From Verrucomicrobiota bacterium (GTDB lineage: Bacteria; Verrucomicrobiota; Verrucomicrobiia; Opitutales; Opitutaceae), in NCBI GenBank assembly GCA_030832235.1, contig JAURJO010000365.1:1-9140 (forward strand): DNA of 9,140 nucleotides, written 5' to 3'. Shown here in pieces: positions 5,651 to 9,140 of this stretch. Position 1 is the first letter of the stretch. Each line of letters opens with the position of its first letter. A program made the translations under genes and the position numbers. The notes beneath the pieces were generated by a model, which saw only the letters and a program-made list of their open reading frames with translations, did not search any database and was not told the DNA's origin.

Positions 5651-7111
5651 ATGCCCCATCGAATCCTTTGGCTCGGTCTTGCGCTGGTCGGCCTGATCCC
5701 AACCGGAACCGGCGCCACTCCGACGGCGAGGCCCAACGTCCTGTTCATCCTCGCGGAGGACATCGGCAACCAGCTCGCCTGCTACGGCGAACCGCTGGTG
5801 CGCACCCCGCATCTCGACCGCCTCGCGGCGCGCGGCGTGCGTTACACGAATGCCTTCACGACGGCACCGGTCTGCTCCGCCAGCCGTTCGGCGATCATGA
5901 CGGGCATGTACCAAACCACGATCGGCGCGCATAACCACCGCACGTGGCAGTGGAACAAGCGGCCGCTGCCCGAGGGCGTTCGCACCCTCACCGACTGCCT
6001 GCGCGACGCGGGCTACTTCACCGCCAACCTCGCCCCCGGACCGGGCAAGGCGAAGAAGGCGGCCCCGAACGGCGTACCCGGAATCACCGGTGCTTCGGGC
6101 ACGGGCAAAACGGATTTTAACTTCCTCACCGACGGTCCGCCGTTCGACGGTTTTGATTGGAACCAGCGGAAGACCGGCCAGCCTTTTTTCGCCCAAATCT
6201 CGATCAACGAGAGCCACAAAGGGCCAGGTTGGACCTACGCTCGTTCGAAGGACTCGCCGGTCGGGCACATCGACGCCGCTCAGGTGCGACTCCCGCCCTA
6301 CACGCCGGACCATCCCGTCGCGCGCGAGGAGTACGCCAACTACCTCGACGCGATCCAGCTGATGGACCACTACGTCGGCGAACTGCTCGCCCGACTGGAG
6401 CGCGAAGGCCTCGCCCGCGACACAATCGTCGTGTTCATGGGCGACAACGGCCAGTGTCTGTTCCGCTCGAAGCAATTCCTCTACGACGGAGGCATCTCGG
6501 TGCCGCTGATCATCGCGTGGCCCGACGGACGCCGCGCCGGGGACGTCGACCGACAAATGGTTTCGTCGATCGACGTGACGGCGGCCCTGCTCGGGTTCGC
6601 CGGAGCGCCGCGGCCGCCGGCGATGCAGGGCCGGGACTTCCTCGCGCCGGGCGCGACACCGCGGACCCACGTCTTCGCCGCGCGCGACCGCATGGACGCC
6701 TCGACGGATCGCATGCGCGCAGTGCGCACGGAACGCTGGAAATACATCCGCAATTATTTCCCGGCGATCCCGTACCTGCAGCACAACGCCTACAAGGAGA
6801 GCCAGTACCCCACCTGGAATCTCGTGAAGCAGCTCGCGAAGGAAGGAAAACTCACACCCGAGGCCGCGCTGTTCGCCGCCGAGCGCAAACCCATTGAGGA
6901 ACTCTTCGACCTCACCGCCGATCCCCACGAGGTGCGCAATCTCGCCGCCGACCCGGCTCACGCCGCCACCCTGCGCGAACTCCGCGCGCTCGTCGACGCG
7001 TGGGTGGCCGAAAGCCGCGATCAAGGCGGGCGCAGCGAGGATCCGCTCGACATCTTCCGCGGCTACAACGGGCGCCTGCCGGAGGAGTCCGAAAAGGCGA
7101 AGAGGAACTGA
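5651..7111 (+). CDS. Exported sulfatase (formylglycine-dependent, type I)
   Basis: Hydrolyses sulfate esters (or sulfamates) after export; 486 residues. A Sec signal peptide covers about residues 1-22. The maturation motif CSASR (75-79) fits the C-x-[PA]-x-R consensus in which the Cys becomes formylglycine. Metal ligands include E36-D37 in LAEDIG and D265-N266 in GDNG. K274, before LYDGG, fits the conserved sulfate-binding Lys. The C-terminal LFDLTADPHEVRNLA is typical of bacterial sulfatases. The common Asp-Asp pair near the N-terminus is Glu-Asp here, a variant I recall from sulfatases annotated as heparan N-sulfatase-like; the substrate remains unknown. A maturase (FGE or anSME) must be encoded elsewhere. 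ATG 5651 starts the signal peptide; TTG 5642 in frame is less likely. The next gene follows after 27 bases, suggesting an operon. Confidence 0.9.
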   Translation: MPHRILWLGLALVGLIPTGTGATPTARPNVLFILAEDIGNQLACYGEPLVRTPHLDRLAARGVRYTNAFTTAPVCSASRSAIMTGMYQTTIGAHNHRTWQWNKRPLPEGVRTLTDCLRDAGYFTANLAPGPGKAKKAAPNGVPGITGASGTGKTDFNFLTDGPPFDGFDWNQRKTGQPFFAQISINESHKGPGWTYARSKDSPVGHIDAAQVRLPPYTPDHPVAREEYANYLDAIQLMDHYVGELLARLEREGLARDTIVVFMGDNGQCLFRSKQFLYDGGISVPLIIAWPDGRRAGDVDRQMVSSIDVTAALLGFAGAPRPPAMQGRDFLAPGATPRTHVFAARDRMDASTDRMRAVRTERWKYIRNYFPAIPYLQHNAYKESQYPTWNLVKQLAKEGKLTPEAALFAAERKPIEELFDLTADPHEVRNLAADPAHAATLRELRALVDAWVAESRDQGGRSEDPLDIFRGYNGRLPEESEKAKRN

Positions 7112-7138
7112 TCCGCCAAAACTTCCCGCATCCGTAAA

Positions 7139-8239
7139 ATGAATCGCCGCGCCTTCCTTTCCGCCTCGGCTGCCGTTCCCGCCGCCCTACCCGCGATAGC
7201 CCGCGCGGCCGACGCGCCACCGCGTCCCGTCAACCGCACGACCACCGCGATCGCGGCCTACTACCTCAACGCGCACATGTACACCATCGTCCCGCGCCAT
7301 GTGCGCGCGGACATGGAGTGGATGGCCTCCATCGGCACGCAGTACCTGTGCATTGGCGTGCTCGAGCAGGACCTCTTCGCCGCCCGAGAGAACCACGCGC
7401 TGATCCTCGCCGAGGCCACACGTGTCGGAATGAAAGTCCTGGCGGTGCCGTCTCGCTGGGCCGGCCTCACCGCCGGTGCGCCGAAAGCACCGAGCCTATT
7501 CTCTGCCGCGAACCCCGATACCTGGATGGTCAACAAGCGCGGCACGACCTTCGTGAGCCCCAAGGTCTCCAGCGTGATCAGCAGCATCCATCATCCCAAG
7601 ACGCTGCAGTTCTTTCAGGACACGCTGGTGGAGCTCTTCCAACAGCACCCCACGATGGCGGGCTTCATCCTCGACGAACCCAAGGCGTTCAACATCGACA
7701 CTTCACCGATGGCCGTCACCGCCCTCGGCGCCAACGCCCCCCTCGAAGCGCACCTCGGCGCCGCGCGCGACTTCTACTCGAAGGTCTGCCGCTTCGCGAA
7801 GGAACGTTGGCCGGAGAAATCCACGATCCTGTTCCAAAAAGCCGACAACCACACGCCGGCCGAACTCGCCGCTGGCGGCGGTGTGGGCCCGCTCGACTAC
7901 TACGGCTGCGACGGACGACCCTGGACGCGCGAGGAGGACCAGCGTTTCCCGCACGGCGGGGCGAACTCCGAGAGCGGCAAGGGTAAGATCCTGCTGAGTG
8001 GCGTCGGGCAGATCTTCATCGACACGGCGCGCAAGGTTCCCGGCAGGAAGTCGTTTTTCCTCGCGGAAAATCACAACATCACCACGGCGATGATCGACGC
8101 GATGGACCGCGACTATCCCGCGGTGCTCGCCCTACGGCCGGACCTTTTCGCCTACTACTATTACCCGCGGAACGTGCAGGAACCCGACCGCGCGATGGAG
8201 ATCATCGCGCGTCACATCCGCCGATTCACGCAGGGTTGA
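7139..8239 (+). CDS. Uncharacterised Tat-exported protein, probably a TIM-barrel hydrolase-like fold
   Basis: I do not recognise a named family. The 366-residue product begins with a Tat-type signal (NRRAFLSAS, then an Ala-rich segment ending near ARAADA, residues 1-25). The rest alternates hydrophobic strands and helices as in a beta/alpha barrel. Candidate active-site segments sit at strand ends: FILDEP (D179, E180), LDYYGCDGRPW, and FFLAENHN (E310), followed by the YYYYPRN strand and a closing helix. Two acidic residues at such strand ends would fit a glycoside hydrolase-like mechanism, but this is inference. It lies 27 bases after the sulfatase, on the same strand, and both are exported. 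A role with the sulfatase in degrading a sulfated sugar polymer is the simplest idea. ATG 7139 is the only start that gives the Tat signal; no Shine-Dalgarno is seen. Confidence 0.75.
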   Translation: MNRRAFLSASAAVPAALPAIARAADAPPRPVNRTTTAIAAYYLNAHMYTIVPRHVRADMEWMASIGTQYLCIGVLEQDLFAARENHALILAEATRVGMKVLAVPSRWAGLTAGAPKAPSLFSAANPDTWMVNKRGTTFVSPKVSSVISSIHHPKTLQFFQDTLVELFQQHPTMAGFILDEPKAFNIDTSPMAVTALGANAPLEAHLGAARDFYSKVCRFAKERWPEKSTILFQKADNHTPAELAAGGGVGPLDYYGCDGRPWTREEDQRFPHGGANSESGKGKILLSGVGQIFIDTARKVPGRKSFFLAENHNITTAMIDAMDRDYPAVLALRPDLFAYYYYPRNVQEPDRAMEIIARHIRRFTQG

Positions 8240-8330
8240 GCGGTGGGGGGCGCGGCAACGCGGGCTGGAAAGTCCGGGATGGGTGGTTAATTTCCTCCGT
8301 CGTCAGTCACCCCGGATCTGATTTCCCGCC

Positions 8331-9011
8331 ATGCGCCTCACGTACCTCGGCCACTCCTGCTTTCTCGTCGAGACCGGCAGCGCCCGGATCCTCATCGACC
8401 CTTTTCTCACGGGAAATCCGGCCGCTGCGATGAAAGCGGAGGATATCCGCTGCGACGCTATCCTCGTGTCTCACGGGCACGAGGACCACACCGGCGACGC
8501 ACTCGCCATCGCAAAGCGCAACGACGCGCTCATCGTGGCCAATTACGAGCTCGCGGAATATTTCGCCGCGAAGGGCGCTCGGACCCACGGACTGAACCCG
8601 GGTGGCGCCCATGTTTTCCCGTTCGGCAAGGTGAAGCTCACCCTCGCCCATCACTCCTCCAGCGTGGAGGCCGGGCTCAACGCCGTGTACCTCGGTACTC
8701 CTTGCGGCATCTTGCTCCAAGCTGGCGGCAAGACCCTCTACCACGCGGGCGACACCGCACTGTTCCTCGACATGCAGCTGATAGGACGCGCCAACCTCGA
8801 CGTGGCGCTGGTCCCGATCGGCGACAATTACACCATGGGACCAGAGGACGCGCTGACGGCGCTCGATTTCCTGAAGCCGCGCATCGCTGTACCGATGCAC
8901 TACAACACATGGCCCCTGATCGCGCAGGATGGCGTCGCCTTCGCCCGCAAGGCCAACGAGGCCGGCCACACCGTACATCCGCTGCAGCCGGGCGAGAAGC
9001 TGGAGATCTGA
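8331..9011 (+). CDS. UPF0173 family metal-dependent hydrolase (metallo-beta-lactamase fold)
   Basis: Cytoplasmic 226-residue protein of the UPF0173 family (B. subtilis YtkL type), within the usual length range. It opens with the family strand MRLTYLGHSCF. The metal site is complete: HGHEDH (48-53, the H-x-H-x-D-H motif), H107 or H108 in LAHHSS, D141 in HAGDT, and H190 in PMHYNTWP. The stretch VPIGDNYTMGPEDA (161-174) is also characteristic. The family is widespread, and its physiological substrate is not established to my knowledge. The gene lies 91 bases after the barrel-like protein, so it may have its own promoter or be the last gene of the block. The bases before the ATG are GATTTCCCGCC, with no Shine-Dalgarno. 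Confidence 0.9.
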   Translation: MRLTYLGHSCFLVETGSARILIDPFLTGNPAAAMKAEDIRCDAILVSHGHEDHTGDALAIAKRNDALIVANYELAEYFAAKGARTHGLNPGGAHVFPFGKVKLTLAHHSSSVEAGLNAVYLGTPCGILLQAGGKTLYHAGDTALFLDMQLIGRANLDVALVPIGDNYTMGPEDALTALDFLKPRIAVPMHYNTWPLIAQDGVAFARKANEAGHTVHPLQPGEKLEI

Positions 9012-9090
9012 AATCCGCGCCGAGAGCGGCTGATACTGGGCCCGGAACAGGAAGACCGGAAATTTCGGGAAGCTTATCGCTCCCATCCCA

Positions 9091-9140
9091 TCCGCACCAT
9101 CGGCGACATCCGCGGTTAAAAACACCGCGATTCGGAAACG
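9091..9140 (+). repeat. Degenerate intergenic repeat module, copy 4, cut by the window end
   Basis: Bases 9091-9117 match 158-184 at 25 of 27 positions, and 9127-9140 match 197-210 exactly. The central hairpin is kept in weaker form: CGCGGT (9111-9116), loop TAAAAAC, ACCGCG (9124-9129). The copy runs to the last base, so the element probably continues beyond the window. It follows the UPF0173 gene by about 80 bases. Confidence 0.6.

Noticed and set aside
6089..6112. GASGTGKT in the sulfatase, a match to the Walker A pattern
   Set aside because: The surrounding protein is a sulfatase with no Walker B or P-loop fold context, so the short match is chance.
5621..7024. A 467-codon - strand open frame opposite the sulfatase
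   Set aside because: Antisense shadow of a well-supported sulfatase; the translation is Arg/Gly/Val-rich with no recognisable domain.
8251..8262. CGCG-GCAA-CGCG hairpin with a GNRA-type loop just after the barrel-like gene
   Set aside because: A 4-bp stem with no T-tract and no second copy is too weak to call a terminator or RNA element.
5616..8310. The 9-mer GTCAGTCAC about 30-35 bases before the starts at 5651 and 8331
   Set aside because: Many 9-mers repeat by chance in a window of this size, and no wider similarity surrounds the two sites.
1..9140. CRISPR array, tRNA, rRNA or transposase gene
   Set aside because: No regularly spaced identical repeats, no tRNA-like arms or rRNA segments, and no transposase motifs were seen on either strand.

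Overview
The window is high-GC DNA (estimated by eye at about two thirds G+C) with seven protein genes, all on the + strand. The gene content is typical of Verrucomicrobiota, probably Opitutales/Opitutaceae: an oversized Tat-exported PhoD-type phosphatase, a Sec-exported sulfatase, a second Tat-exported barrel-like protein, and degenerate repeats filling the gaps between genes. Planctomycetes are an alternative. The assignment rests on gene style, not on a marker gene.

Layout: 1-361 has no gene and holds degenerate repeat modules. 362-2989 is the PhoD-like phosphatase, followed at 3094-3783 by a HAD phosphatase of the phosphoglycolate phosphatase type. 3784-4419 is a 636-base gap with an inverted repeat and three short hairpin elements that look like REP sequences (a GTAG head next to a 7-bp stem). 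4420-9011 is a co-directional block of five genes: ribose-5-phosphate isomerase B (4420-4860), an MhqD-type carboxylesterase (4928-5563), a sulfatase (5651-7111), an uncharacterised Tat-exported barrel-like protein (7139-8239) and a UPF0173 metallo-beta-lactamase-fold hydrolase (8331-9011). 9012-9140 returns to repeat DNA and ends inside a copy of the module seen near the start.

How the genes fit together: the three exported proteins point to work on phosphate esters, sulfate esters and probably sugars outside the cytoplasm. The sulfatase and the barrel-like protein are only 27 bases apart and are the clearest operon pair. RpiB, the HAD phosphatase, the esterase and UPF0173 are cytoplasmic small-molecule enzymes with no obvious shared pathway.

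The protein-coding part is mostly recognisable. The less ordinary material is the intergenic DNA: REP-like hairpins, one pair with a compensatory stem change, and a composite repeat recurring in the same module order. No tRNA, rRNA, CRISPR array, transposase, toxin-antitoxin or phage gene was seen. I did not find a convincing new multi-gene system.
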